From positions 124,001 to 188,000 of the forward strand of contig JAFXVN010000072.1 of NCBI GenBank assembly GCA_017524545.1: a DNA stretch of 64,000 nucleotides, given 5' to 3'. This stretch comes from Bacteroidaceae bacterium (GTDB lineage: Bacteria > Bacteroidota > Bacteroidia > Bacteroidales > Bacteroidaceae). Positions 1 to 15,000 of the stretch are shown here, one piece after another. The position numbers and the translations under genes are program-made. How positions within the stretch are numbered: position 1 is the stretch's first letter; each line of letters starts with the position of its first letter. Below the pieces are notes generated by a model that saw only the letters and a list, made by a program, of their open reading frames with translations, made no database searches and was not told where the DNA came from.

Positions 1-1
1 C

Positions 2-3000
2 GACCTGACGGTCAAGGGCAATACCAAAGTGACAGGCGGTGTCTTTGGCGGCGGCGACATGTCCGCCATAAGTCCCAATACGGAATATGCGGCTGCCCAC
101 CCGGAAATCAAGGGTGACACCAAGGTGACGGTTCAGACCACAGGCGAGCGCACCATCACCAATGTCTATGGTGGCGGCAACACGGCCGACGTGGACGGCG
201 ACGCAACGGTGACGATGACACGCGGCGCAGTCAGCCAGGATGTCTTTGGCGGTGGCAGAGGTGAGACCACAACTGTCAGCGGCGATGTCACGGTGAGCAT
301 CGGCCCGAAGGCGGAAGAGGGGCACACCCTGACTATCCGCAATGTCTATGGCGGCTCGGCTCTCGGTGCAGTGAATGCGACCAAGGGTGCGGGCTATAAG
401 GTTGACCCTACCGATATTGATGCAACCGCAGGAAAAGCGACAACGGTCAACATCAATGGCGGCACGGTGAGCGGCAGCGTCTTCGGCGGCGGACTGGGTC
501 AGACCTCGCCAAGCAGCATCGCAGCCCAGAACTTCACCAACACCGCCGTCAACATGACGGGCGGCACGGTACGCACTGCCGTCTATGGCGGCGCGAACGT
601 GAACGGTGTGCTGAAAGGCAATGCCACCGTCACCATCACTGGTGGCACGGTGGGTTCCGCCCCAGGCGAGGGCGACCCGATAGCCGATGTCGTCTTTGGT
701 GGTGGTAAAGGTGAGCCGACCCTTGTCAACGGCGATGTCACCGTGGAAATCGGCACCATGACACCTGCCACGCCTCCGGCATCCCCCACATATACGGGAA
801 CCTCCAGTATCTATGGCAACGTCTATGGGGGCTCGGCGCTCGGCAACACCAATGCCAGCAAGACTGGCAGCGACCCGATGGTGTTCTATACCGATGGAGA
901 AACAGCCAAGGCAACGGCAGTCAACCTTTATGCCGGCACTATCTATGGCAACGTCTTTGGCGGCGGCTTGGGACAGAAGAACGGCGTGAACGGTGCAAGC
1001 AGCGACATTGTCTCATACGTCGGCGGCAATGTCTTTGTGACATTGGACGGCGCGAAGCTCGACTGCACCTTCACCGGCGCAGGCGACAACCGCATGACCA
1101 AGACAGGCCAAATCTTTGGTGCCAACAATTTGAACGGCACGCCCAAGGGGCATGTCAAGGTGCATGTGAAGCGAACCATTGGCACGAACAAGCCTACCGT
1201 GGATGACACGGATGCACACAACCCCATAGAATTTGGAGACAGGCCGGTGGCTCAAACGCCTGCGGGCACCTACGCCTACGATGTGGCAGCCGTCTATGGC
1301 GGCGGCAATCAGGCGGACTATATCCCGACGAAGGCCTCCGGCAGCGCTGCAGACAAGGAAGAGGCGTTTGCCGAGGTGCTTATCGAGGGTTGCGACAAGA
1401 CAAGTATAGAATATGTATATGGTGGCGGCAATGCCGCTGCCGTGCCTGCCACCCGAGTGACAGTCCTGGGTACTTATATCATCGACCAGTTGTTTGGCGG
1501 CGGTAACGGTAAGAGCACCGAAACCTTCACCAACCCCGGTGCAGATGTCGGCAAGTACAACAACGGCGAATCCGTGTATGGTACGGGTGTGGCAGAGACC
1601 CGTCTCATTGGCGGCAACATCCATGTCGTCTATGGCGGTAGCAACACGAAGGGTAATGTGCGTGGCGGCACCCGCATGACCATGCCGGAGAACGACGGCA
1701 CGGGCGACTATTGCGAAAACATGAATGTCAAGGAGATTTATGGTGCGGGCAAGAGTGCAGAGCAGGATGGTGGTGTGACCATCATCTTGGGTTGCGTCAA
1801 GGGCATGGATTATGTCTATGGCGGTGCCATGAATGCGAATGTGAAGGGCGGCGTGGATTTGGTCATCACCAGCGGACACTTCAAGCAGATATATGGCGGC
1901 AACGATACCTCTGGCACCATCCAAGGCCCCATCACGCTTACCATCGAAGAGACGGGTTGCGAACCCATTAACATCGAGGAACTTTACCTCGGCGGCAAGC
2001 TGGCGGCATATTCGGTCTATGGCTATTATCTGGACGACACCACCTTGGAGCCAAGAACGTCTCTGTCCGACCATACGGCAACCGCAGTTGGCGAACCTAC
2101 GTCGGCTTTCTCCGAAACCCAGTGGTATGCAGACCCGCAGCTGAATGTCGTGTCCTGCACCAACATCGGCAAGGTGTTTGGCGGCGGCTATCAGGCAGCA
2201 CTCTATGGCAACCCCGAGGTCAACATCAACCAGGTGCCGGGCAAGTATGCCGTGTCTAATAGGATTGGAACCATTGGCGATGTCTCTGGTGGCGGCATAT
2301 ATGGTGGCGGCAGCGAGGCTGACGTGTATGGCAGCACCAAAGTGAATATAGGTACGGAAAGTACAACTTCGTTCAAGTCGAATGTGACTGACAACCCGGA
2401 AACAGACGAAGACGAGTCGCATCCCTATGTCAGGGGTGCCAAGGTGGTCGGCAATGTCTATGGCGGCGGCCTCGCAGGTAATGTCGTGGGCAGCACGCAG
2501 GTCAACATCGGCACAGTGGAATATACGACCGAAGGCTACGAGGGAGTCAGCATCACCGGCAACGTGTTCGGCGGCGGTGAAGGTGAGACTACCAAGGTGA
2601 CGAACAATGTGGAGGTGAACATTGGAACTGGTTCTACTGGCAATGCCACCATCACCGGCGATGTCTATGGCGGCTCGGCGTTGGGCAGTGTGAACTCCAG
2701 CGACAATGCGACAGCCACGGAGGGGGCTACAACCTCTGTGACCTTGAATAAAGGCACGATAACCGGCTCTGTCTATGGCGGCGGCTTGGGAGAAAGGAAC
2801 GGCGTTAGCGGTGGAACGAAGGATGTCGTCTCGAATGTCTATGGCGAGGTGACGGTTACGGTAAACGACGGAACGGTGTCCCAAGATGTATATGGAGCCA
2901 ACAATCTGAATGGTTCTCCTCGTGACGACGTCAGTGTTGTCATTGCCGGCGGAACGATTACCGGCAATGTCTATGGCGGCGGCAATTTGGCTGCATACAA

Positions 3001-6000
3001 TGATGCCGAAAATGCTGGTCATACCCTGTCTGTGACGATGTCTGGCGGTTCTGCAACGGATGTCTTCGGTGGCGGTTTGGGCTCTTCGGCTGTTGTCAAC
3101 GGCAACACTTCTGTCACGCTCTCCGGCGGCACTGTCACCAACGATGTCTATGGCGGCGGCAGCGAAGCCGATGTGACCGGCGCAGTCTCCGTTGCGCTCA
3201 ATGGCGGTACGGTGGGCCGCGATGCCTATGGCGGCGGCGCTTTGGCAGAGACCAATACCGTGGCTATCAGCCCGGGTGTCTATCCCGCTACTTCTGTCAC
3301 CCTGGCGGGTGCAACCGTCACGCGCAATGTCTATGGCGGCGGTCTGGGCAAATTGGGAGTTGCTGCGGTTCTTTATACTGCTGGAGACGCTGAAGTAATT
3401 GCCGGTACAAAGACTGTTGGCGAAGTTAAGACGCCTGCCGTTTCTGCTGTTGCCGCCGATGTGCTTGGCCCGATAACGGTAGCTGTTTCTAACGGTACGG
3501 TATCCAATGTGTTTGGCTGTAACAACGTGAATGGTTCGCCTTTGGGTACGGTGACTGTCAATGTCAGTGGTGGCAAGATAACCAACGATGTCTATGGCGG
3601 CGGCAATCAGGCGGCATACACTTATGCAAAAACCGCCGCTCCCCAGAACCTGCAGGTGAATATCTCCGGCGGTACCATGAACAATGTCTATGGCGGCGGA
3701 CTAAGTGCCGATGTGGCTGGTGGTATCGATGTCAACATCACTGGCGGTACGATTACCAACGATGTCTATGGCGGCGGCGCCTTGGCAAATACGAACACGG
3801 CGAACTGGGATACCGTGAACGACACTTGGATTGGAGCTAAGAATCCAGAGGGCAACACCGTCCACGACACGAATGTAACTCTGACGGGTGGTACTATGGG
3901 CAATGTCTATGGCGGTGCTCTGGGAGCACATGAAGTACCTGCTGTAGGAGAAGATAGCGACCCGGGCTATGTGCCTGCTGTGCCTGCCATCGAGCCGAAT
4001 GTGTATGGCGACATCACTGTTACCGTAAACAAATCGGACGGAACAGGAACGGCACGATTCACGAGAGCTTTTGAAACACATAGTTACATAGGACATTATA
4101 AGGATGCCAAAAACGTTGAGCAGTCAAAGACTGTTGAGGGAACTGTTTATACCAAGGGCTCTGTGTTCGGTGCCAACAACAAGGAGGGTACGCCCAAGGG
4201 CAATATACAGGTAACGGTATGGTCAACCACGCCCATTGACTATGCCGGGAGCGGCCCGATAACGCATACATACGGAATCTACGAAATACAGAATGTCTAT
4301 GGCGGCGGAAATCTGTCGGCATACGTGCCTACTGACGGAAAGACGACGAAGGTGGATATTCATGGCTGTGACCGGACAAGTATTCAGTTTGTTTTTGGCG
4401 GCGGCAATGCCGCTGCGGTACCCGTAACACATGTTACCATCTTTGGCTCGTATGAAATAGAAACGGTCTTTGGCGGCGGCAACGGCAGCCAGCCCGTATG
4501 GTCGCCAGCCGAAAGCAAATGGGTGGAAAGTCCGGGAGCGACCGTCGAAACGAGCAATGTCTCGCTCAAAGGCGGTTATCTGCACAGCGCATTCGGTGGC
4601 AGTTACGAGAGGGGAACTGTTACAGATGTTAATCTCGACAAGAGCGGAACAGGCGGTGAGTGTGCTCTGATAGTGACCGACATCTTTGGCGGCGGAAAGG
4701 ATGCTGATGTAGAGAAAGACATAAACTTATTCATCTCCAATTGTGCCGGCTATAGTGCGGATTTGATAGGAGACAACCCGGAAATAGCAAAAGTCAAGAA
4801 TGTGTATGCCGGCTCTTACAATGCCAGAATCTTCGGAAACGTCACTTTGACGATGACGAGCGGTAACTTCACAAATGTGTTTGGCGGCAACCATACCAGT
4901 GGCTTCATCAATGGCACCATTACTGTCAACATAGAGGAGACCCGAAGTTGTGAACCCCTTATCATCGAAAATCTCTATGGTGGCGGCAACTATGCCCCCT
5001 ACCCAGGTCCCGGTGCCAACTATGCCAATCCCAAGATAACCGTCAACGTCAAAGCGGCAACGCGCATCGGCAAAATCTATGGCGGATGCAATCATGCCGA
5101 TGCGGATGGCGACGTGGAGGTAAACATCAACATGATAAAGGGATGGTGGGCAGGACGAACATATACCGACGAATTCGGGAACACCATGAATATTCCTGAT
5201 TCTATAGGAGTAATTGGCGACGTGTATGGCGGTGGCAACGAAGGACATGTGTTGGGTAAAGTTACCGTGAATATCGGTACAGAAAAAGAGGTAGCACTTG
5301 TATCAGAAGCACAGAATGATCCAGAAACCTCAGCCAAGCCCACCCACATGGAGCCGAAGCGTACGGAACTTGTAAAGGAGGCAGAAGGGGGGAACCCGGC
5401 TATATACCAGTATGTATACGATGTCTTAGGTGCTAAAATTAAAGGCAATGTGTTCGGTGGCTGTAATCAGGCACATGTCAAGAGGCGTAAAGTTTCTGGT
5501 GATGCTGTGCCGGTTGTATATGCGCCCAATTCAGGAAATACGGAGGTGAACATCAGCACCGCCGATTATTCTGGCACAAAAAACTTCGAAGGCGTCTCCA
5601 TCGACAAGGATGCCAAAGGCAACGGCGGTAGCGTCTATGGTGGTGGCTATGTGGGCGATGTGCTTGGCAACACCAAAGTCAAGATGGGCGGCGGCTATAT
5701 CTTTAACGGTATCTTTGGCGGTGGCTATTCCGGTTCGGTGGGAACATTTGAAAGGTCAAAGGAAGCAGCAAACATCTATGGCCATACGCCTCATGCCGGT
5801 TGTATCGGCAAGCCTATTTCTTGCGAGCCGGGTACCGGCAAATGTACGGTTGTCGTCGATAGCGGCCAGGTAGGTCCCATAGAAGTGGCAACACTTGGTA
5901 TGACAAGGATGACGAAAGGACATGGCGACCCGGTTCCGGAAGGCTGGATATGGGGCGGCGGCCGAGGCTTAGTGGTGGATCCGGCGGACAACCCCGATAT

Positions 6001-9000
6001 GCACTTCCAGGCTTACGTTGATAGTACGGATGTGACCATCGGCGGCACGGCCTTCATCCTGGAATCCGTCATCGGCGGCGGCGAGTTCGGACGTGTGCTT
6101 GGCAGTACGCATGTGAAGATTAAGGATCACTGCCAGATTGGTGTAGGTGCGGGAAAGGTTAAGGACGGCAAGCCCGTGCGCTATACTGATGGTTATGACT
6201 ATGGTGCTGGCGCTACTATTAACCAGTTCATCGACCCGACCACTACGGAAGTCACCCCTGAGAACAAACTGACCGAATGTTCACACTATCCATTCGGACG
6301 TGTTGTTGATGGCAAGACAGAATATCTGCCTTATGACCCATACTATGATAAGTATCCGTTAACTCACTATACACCTGGCAGCACGGACAATCCTTCCGAT
6401 GGTAAAACGTGGATTGGCCTTGTGTTCGGTGGCGGCTCCGGCTACTTCCCCTACGAGAAGTCAGATGGTACGGGCTACGAGTGGTGTCCTTCGGCAGGCA
6501 TAGTGGAAGGCAATACGCTGGTGGAGATTTCCGGCGGCCACATCCTGACGAACGTCTATGGCGGGAACGAATATACCGACGTAAAGGGTAAGGCTACGGT
6601 GAGGATGACTGGCGGCACGGTTGGCTTGCCGCGCACATTGACACAGATTGCCAATTGCCCGACGACCGGTTACATCTTCGGTGCAGGTAAGGGCGACGAG
6701 CGCTCCCACTTCAATCAGATGAACAGCGTGGGCAGTGTCGAGGTGGATGTCAGTGGCGGCATCATCTATGGTTCTATCTTTGGCGGTGCCGAGGAAGGCC
6801 ATGTGACGGGCGATGTTGTGGTTAACGTCAGCGGCGGAAAAATCGGCACCTGGGGCACCAGCTATGTGGATGGCAATGTCTTCGGTGGCGGTCGTGGCTT
6901 CGGTGGCACTTCATTGAATGCAGGCAATGTGGGCGGCAGTGTCGCGGTGAACATCTCCGGTGGCACGATGCTTGGCTCCATCTATGGCGGCGGCCGATTG
7001 GCGTCTGTCGGCTACGACCTCGTTCAGCTGGGCGAACCCGGCTATGGCGAGATGTCGTCCGACCCCAGTCATGGCAATGTCACCATCGACATCAGTGGCG
7101 GCACAATCGGCAACAACTATGAATATGCATACGAGCCGGCAGACAAGACAAAGATGCCCCAGACGCTCTTCGACAGCAGCAACCGCCTGATGCACACCAA
7201 AGGCGGCAACGTCTTTGCGGGAGGCATGGGCCGGCGCGAAAAGCTGGGTAGCACCACAGATCCTGTTGACTATCCCGGCATTGACTGGAGGAAGTTCGGC
7301 AATGTGAAGAGCACCAAACTGACCATTCGCGGCACAGCTTGGATTAAAGGCAATGTCTATGGCGGCGGTGAGTTCGGTGCTGTGACGGGCAGTCGTGCGG
7401 TTCTTGATGACGAGGACAACCCTGTGAACGATGCGTCGGGCAACCCCATCAGTGCAGGCACAGAAATCATCATCAAGGGCGGCACCATCGGCATGATGAT
7501 GCAAAGTGGTGTCGCACCCAAAGAAGTGACCAGCAGCACAACGGGTTCGGGCGACAGCCGCTACACCTTCGGCAGCGTCTATGGCGGTGGCTATGGCACC
7601 GAGGCCGATGCGATGGAACTTCCCTATACCACGGATGTCGAGAAGTTTGGTGCCTACGTCAACAGCAACACCTATATCAATATGAGCGGCACTGCCAAAG
7701 TGCGAGCCAGTGTCTATGGCGGTGGCGAAATGGCCTGCGTGAAGGGCAATACCTACGTGGATGTCAGCAACGGCGAGATTGGCATTGGTGAAGTCAGGGT
7801 GACGGAAGGAGACAAGAAGGACTATGTCCTGTTCGGCAGCTGGAAGATGGGCAACGTCTATGGCGGCGGCAAGGGCAGCACCAATGCTGTTTGTTCAGGC
7901 CTTGTCGCAGGCAACTCCGATGTCAACATCAGTGGTGGCAGCGTCTTCCATAATGTCTATGGCGGCGGTGCCTACAGTTCGGTGGGTACATATACGCTTT
8001 ATACCGACGAGACAATTCCAGAATATCTGAAAGAATTTGCGCCAATAGGCTCTCCCAGCGGATGTGCCGACGGCACAGGCACGGCTCGTGTCACCATCAC
8101 TGGCGGCACCATTGGCATCAACGGCTGGGACAATGGCATGGTCAATGGCTCCGGCCGTGGCGATGTGGCAAAACCTGTTGATGCGTTTGACCCACACGAC
8201 CGTTTGGCGTGGGTCAACAAATCGATTGTTACCATTGGCAATGAGGGTTCTGAATCGTCCTACGACGCTCCGCAGCCGCAGATTAAAGGCTCTGTCTATG
8301 GCGGCGGCGAGAACGGACACAACTTCGGCGACTCCGAGGTGCATGTCTATAGCGGCACAATCGGCACAGATGCCTCTGCCAGCTATGACAACGCCAATGT
8401 CTATGGCGCAGGATGCGGTACGGACAAGTATGATTCGAACAACGACGGAACAAACGACAGCCACAACCGCTCGGCGGGTTGGGTGCAGGGCGGCTCCACG
8501 GTGAACATCCATGGCGGCCGTGTGCTCAAGAGCGTCTATGGTGGCGGCTCCATGGCTTCGGTGAGCGTGAAGGCCACTATGAACATCAGCGGCGGCCAGG
8601 TTGATGGCAGTGTCTATGGCGGCTCCAAGGGTGACATCAACGACAATGTGCTCAAAGCCCACGCCAAGGCTACAGAGGTGAACGTCAGTGGCGGCGTGAT
8701 TAACGGCAGTGTCTTTGGTGGCGGCGAGTACGGTATCGTGGAGAATGATGTGGATGTCAACATGACGGGTGGCACCATCGGCGAGAACCTCTATGGCGGC
8801 GGCGCTATGGCCGACACGAATACCGGCAATGTGACCGGTGGCGGAGGATATAAGGACAATGAAGACAATAGCGGCAAGGAGATTGCCTCCACGAAGACCT
8901 ACACCACCCACGTCAGCATGATGGGCGGTACCGTCACGAACGATGTCTATGGCGGCGCACTGGGAAAGCACGGAGTGCCTGCTGTGGGAGAAGAGGACGA

Positions 9001-12000
9001 CCCGGGATATGTGGCTGCCGTGCCTGCCATCGAGCCGATAGTATATGGCGATGTGCTGGTTGAGCTGAATGGCAAGACCACCGGCAGCGGCGAGTCGGTC
9101 TCCGTGACACGTGTTGCCGACAATGCCAAGGGCTGCATCGTTAGCAAGGTGTTCGGCTGCAACGACTTGGAAGGCACACCGAAGGGACACGTCAAGGTGC
9201 ATGTGTTCGCAACGCAGAATGCCGGCACAGGCACAATTTCTGCTAAGATAGCCCCGGCCTCGTACGAACCAGTCCGAGGCCTGTCAGAGAAATATGCGGA
9301 CTATCTGAAACGACTGATTGCTGTAGCGAAGCCCGGTGGGACGCTCCTGGATGTCCGCCTCGATGCAGCAGTCATCAGCGCAGCGGAAACAATCTATGAA
9401 ACCTACAAGGACAGGGACGATGCTTCGCTGACGGCAGACGAAAAGTCTGACATAACAAATGCTGCCCAGAACATCAACAACGAGATGATGAAGCTCCACG
9501 ACTTCGATGTTGATGCCGTCTATGGCGGCGGCGACTTGGCAGAATACAACCCGAATGACCCCGACGACAATACAGAGGTCATCATCGAAGGGTGCGGCGT
9601 GACCAGCATCGATCAGGTCTATGGCGGCGGCAATGCAGCACCCGTACCTGCCACCGACCTGAAGGTGGAGTCCGTGTTTATCATCAACGAACTCTTCGGC
9701 GGTGGTAACGGCTTGGACAACTACCAGAAGAACGGGACGTGGTACCAGAACCCGGGTGCCAACGTGGGCTACCACGACTTCAGGCACTATGTGGAAGAAG
9801 GAGAGACGGGTTACAATGATGCGACACACGGAACAGGCAAGAATGATGCTAATGCATATAAGGCCATCTTGAACGATGATGCCGATACGCCCGAAGAGCG
9901 TGAAACTTCGACATACAGGTACGGACGCGGCGAAGCCAAAACAACGATTACAGGCGGACACATCCACGTCGTCTATGGCGGCAGTAACAACAGGGGAAAC
10001 ATCAGTACGATGGCACTGTCCCAATACCAGAAGGCCGGCGGCTGCGCCCTCGTCACAGACAGGACATACGGCGGCAGTAAGGATGCCGAGATGGACGGCG
10101 AGGCAAGAGTCGTGCTCGACTGCGTGGAGAACACGGGCGACTTCTTCGGCGGTTCCATGAACTCCGACATTCACAACAACGTGACGCTGAACATCACCAA
10201 CGGCACCTTCGGACGCATCTTTGGCGGCAACGATAAGACGGGCTCCATCGATGGCATCATCACCATCAACATCGAGGAGCGCGGCTGTACGCCTATCGAG
10301 ATTGGCGAGTTGTACGGCGGCGGCTTCTATGCCCCCTATTCTGTCTATGGATATAAGAAGAAAGGCGATGGCAAATATGAGACGATAGAGGAAGACGACC
10401 CGACAGGCGAGAAGGACGGCGAGGGCAAGATAAAGAAAATATACAGCCGCATCCCGCTTAAAGCCGGTGATACCGGCGCACGGGACGTACCTAACCGCGA
10501 CCCGCACATCAACATCATCTCCGCCACGTCGATTGGCGCCATCTACGGCGGCGGCTACAAGGCCAAGATGGTGGGCAGCCCACACATCAACGTCAACATG
10601 ACGACCGGCCGCATCCTCGCGACATACAAGGACAAGGATGACAGCTACGCAACGAAGTACACCGTGGCAGACGACGGCAGCGGCGACTGGGTAATCCCCA
10701 TCGGCACCATCGGCAATATCTATGGCGGCGGCAACATGGCAGACGTCATAGGCAACACCTATGTGGAGATTGGCACGGGCAAGAGAAGCCACAACGTCAC
10801 CGGCGCGGAGGAAACCATCACTCCTGCCCGCAACGCGGCCAACATATCGGGCATGGTCTTTGGCGGCGGCAAGTTAGGGCATGTGGGCGACTTCACGTTT
10901 GACGATGATGACTCGAACGACATCCCGGACGGCAAGCCCGTGAGCTGCGCAGAAGGCACCGGCACTTGCACCGTGACCGTCAGCAACGGCTCGATAGGCC
11001 CCGACAATATGCAGATGACCTCTGTCGGCGGCCCCGACGACACCGGACACGTCTTTGGCGGCGGCCAAGGCACAGCGGACCTCTACTACGATGACACGAG
11101 CGGCATGAGCGATGCCGAAAAGCAGACGGCCATTGCCGCGCTTGGCGATGATGACCTGGCTGCCAAGATAAAGGCGGTGGATAACCTGGCTTACGTCAAC
11201 AACACGGAAGTGACCATCGATGGCACAGCGTTCGTCAAGGCTTCTGTCTATGGTGGCGGCTTCGATGGCCATGTGCTGGGCGATACCCACGTCATCATCG
11301 ACGGCGACTGCCAGATAGGCAACGGCGACGGCGTGAACCGACCCTATACGTCCGCCGAATGGGAGGATAGCCGACTGATTCCGCAAACCGGCGACCCGGC
11401 CTCGGTGACGACTCTGGCTGCCAGCCATACGAACTCGCTGCCTGAATGCGCAAGCTGGCCATATACGTCTCCTTACGCTCCGCACGACAAGTTTGCACTG
11501 TTTGAGAGTGGCGGAAAGATGTATTACGACGAGAGTCATACCAAGGATGCTGAGGGCGGTTCCTATTCTGCCTCGGACGGTCATACGTTCTATGGCAATG
11601 TCTTTGCCGGTGGTTCAGGCTACTATCCCTATGCGCCTGGCAAGTGGCTCCACAAGGCAGGATGGGTGGAAGGCAACACGCTGCTTGAGATTAAGGGCGG
11701 CCACATCCTGACCAACGTCTATGGCGGCAACGAGATGACCAACGTGGGCGACAGTCTGCTGTCAGCCGATAAGGGCAAGTGTACCATCAGGATGACTGGC
11801 GGCACGCTCGGTGTGCCGCGCACTCTGGCGCAAATCGATGCCCATCCCGTCACCTGCTACCTCTTCGGCGCAGGCAAGGGCGACCAGATTGTTGCCTTCA
11901 ACACCGAGACGAACGTGAAGGAAGTTGACGTCGAAATCACCGGCGGCAGGATTTACGGCTCAGTCTTCGGCGGCGGTGAGGACGGTCACGTGCTGGGCAA

Positions 12001-15000
12001 CGTGAAGATGACCATCGGAAACAACGACGGTACAGGACCAGCAATCGGCACGTGGGGCACCAGCTATGTGGACGGCAATGTCTTCGGCGGCGGTCGTGGC
12101 TTCAGCGGCAATGCCCTCACGGCAGGTAATGTGGGCGGGTGCATCGACCTCGACATCAAGGGCGGCACCATGCTGGGCAGCATCTACGGCGGTGGCCGAC
12201 TGGGCTCCGTGGGCTACGGCCTGTATGCTCCCGAAGATGACAACTATGGCAAGATGCGCGCAAACGCCAACAATGATGCTGGCGATGAGGCTGCTTACTA
12301 CGCCACCAAAGGCCGAGGCCACATCAACATCAACATCAGCGGCGGCACCATCGGCAACGACACAGAGTATAAGTTTAATCCTTCGGCAGATGATAAGCTG
12401 AAGATGCCCAAGACTCTCTTTGATGCCAGCACCAACCGTTTGCTTCACACCAAGGGCGGCAACGTCTTTGCCGGAGGCATGGGACGTCGCACGGACTTGG
12501 CTGGAGGAGAAATCAGCAACTGGACGCAACTGGGTAACGCCAAGAGCACCACGCTGACCATCACTGGCGGTACCATTAAGAGTAACGTCTATGGTGGCGG
12601 TGAGTTCGGTGCGGTGACAAGCGGAGAGACATCGGAAGGCGGCACCACCACCATCACCATCGATAATGTCACAATCGGCACGCAAATCAAGGACAGCGAG
12701 GGTGCAGTGAAATACACCTTCGGTAGCGTCTTTGGTGGCGGCTACGGAACAGAGGATAAAATTGACGGCATCACGGAGCACTCGCAGGTTAATCTGCTGG
12801 GAGCACTCGTCACGGGCAACACCACCGTCAGCATGAACAGCGGCCACGTCTGGGCGAGCGTCCTGGGCGGCGGCGAGCTGGCTGCCGTGGGCGGTAACAC
12901 CAATGTCACCATCAGCGGCGGCGAAATCGGCAAGAACGAAGTGTATAGTACCACGGAACCATACTACGAAGATGACAGTCCAAACCCAGGCTACGTCAAA
13001 TACGGCAGCTCCACGATGGGCAACGTCTATGGCGGCGGCATGGGCAAGAGCACACATACGCTGCTTGGTGTGGTCAAGGGCAATACCAACGTCACCATCA
13101 ACCCGGGTGCCGAGGAGGGAGAACCCTTCATCTACCATAATGTATATGGCGGCGGTGCTCTTGGCTCTGTGGGCTCATTTAACTTCTCTGACGGAAAAAC
13201 TGGTAATATGGCGAATATCCCCAAGGGAATTCCTTATCATTGGGATGCTAATACGGGTGTTGCAACTGTCAACATCAAGGGTGGCACCATCGGCATTAGC
13301 GGACGTGACAATGGTATGGTCAACGGCTCATCACGAGGTGACGTGGCAAAGCCTGTACCTACGGACATGGAGGCTATTCCTGTTGTTCATAAAGTAAATA
13401 AAGACCCCTACGACAAGATGGCATGGGTGGAGCAATCCATCGTTAATATTGGAGAGAATGCCACGACAGGCCCCCACATCAAGGGCTCTGTCTATGGCGG
13501 TGGCGAAAACGGCCATGTCTTTACGCACGCAACCGTCAACGTCAAGAGCGGCACCATCGGCATCGTGGACGAAGCAGATACTTGGTTCGACTTCGGCGAT
13601 GATGAGATAAACAAGGAAGCCTGGGTTACCCGTGGCAACGTCTATGGCGCGGGATGCGGAACGGATACGTACAAAGGTGATGATGGAAAAGAGTACCATA
13701 ATGCATGGGCTGGATGTGTGATAGGCAATGCTGATGTGAATATATCAGGCGGTTGGGTGGCACAGAATGTCTATGGCGGCGGCTCAATGGGTTCTGTAGG
13801 TAGAGTAAAGAACCAACCTTCCATGCTCGACCAACAGCACCGAGACGCCACCAAAGGCTTTGCATTCAGTTGGCCTGCTATAGTAGAATATCAAGATTTA
13901 ACCGCAGAAGATCCTGTCGAACGGACTCACCATACCGGTAAGACGACCGTCAACATTACTGGTGGACGCATTGGTACCACTGGTTCTGACAATGGCGACA
14001 TCTTCGGAGGCTCAAGAGGCGAGGCAGGTGACCGCTACGTGTTTGCTGAATTTTCCAATACAAGGGAAACAGAGGTGAACATCAACTATACTGGCGGCAC
14101 CCCGACGGATGCAGTCGGACTCGGTATCATCGAGAATTACGACAAGGAAGAGAAAGCGAACAAGTTCTCCCTAAGAGTGAGAGACGGCGTAAACGCTATC
14201 TGCGGTTCGGTCTATGGCGGCGCAGAGAACGGCCATGTCAATGGGGATACGAAAGTAACCCTGACAAGCGGACTGATTGGCCATTCCGTCTATGGCGGCG
14301 GCAAGGGTAAGGGTGAATACATTCGTCGCAGCGACTCGGATACGGTACCCAGCCTGACTGCCGGTAAGGTGTATGGCAATACCGAGGTGATTGTCGAGGG
14401 CGGACACGTGGTGCGCAGCATCTACGGCGGCGGCAATCTGGGCTCTGTGGGCAAAGGCAACTATGCCGGCGGCAGGGACGACTTCTATCCTGACGGATAC
14501 GGAGAGAAGCTTACGGGCGAAGACCTGTGGACACCAAGTGCAAGCTACAATCCTGATGAACCTATCGTCGAGGAAGACGGACCAAGTAAAAATGTGCCTG
14601 AAAGCATGGCCGACTACTTCCTGGGCAGCGGCAGGACCGATGTCAAGGTCAAGGCTGGTGTGGTGGGCTTCATGCTTACCGGTGGCACCTATGTGAAGCT
14701 GATTGATGGAAGCGAGACCACCTACAGCGGATTTGGCGAGAAGTCGAAGCTCATCAAGGTATGCACGAAGGACAACCTGCCCACGGGCAACGTCTTTGGC
14801 GGCTGTCGCGGTGTGGCTGCGCCGGAAGCATTGGATACCATCAGCAACCTGGCCTTCTTCCAGGGCTATGTCAACCAGACCGCTGTCACCATCGGCGACG
14901 GTGCTTTGGCGAATGGCCCCCGCATCTACGGCTCCGTCTATGGCGGAGGTCAGGACGGACATGTGCGCCGAGGCACCAACGTCACCGTCAACAAGGGCGA

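Noticed and set aside
1013..3022. Long minus-strand open frame (669 codons) and other long antisense frames across 1-15.6 kb
   Set aside because: They mirror the glycine-codon repeats of the giant gene; the predicted peptides show only the reverse reading of the repeat and no start signals.
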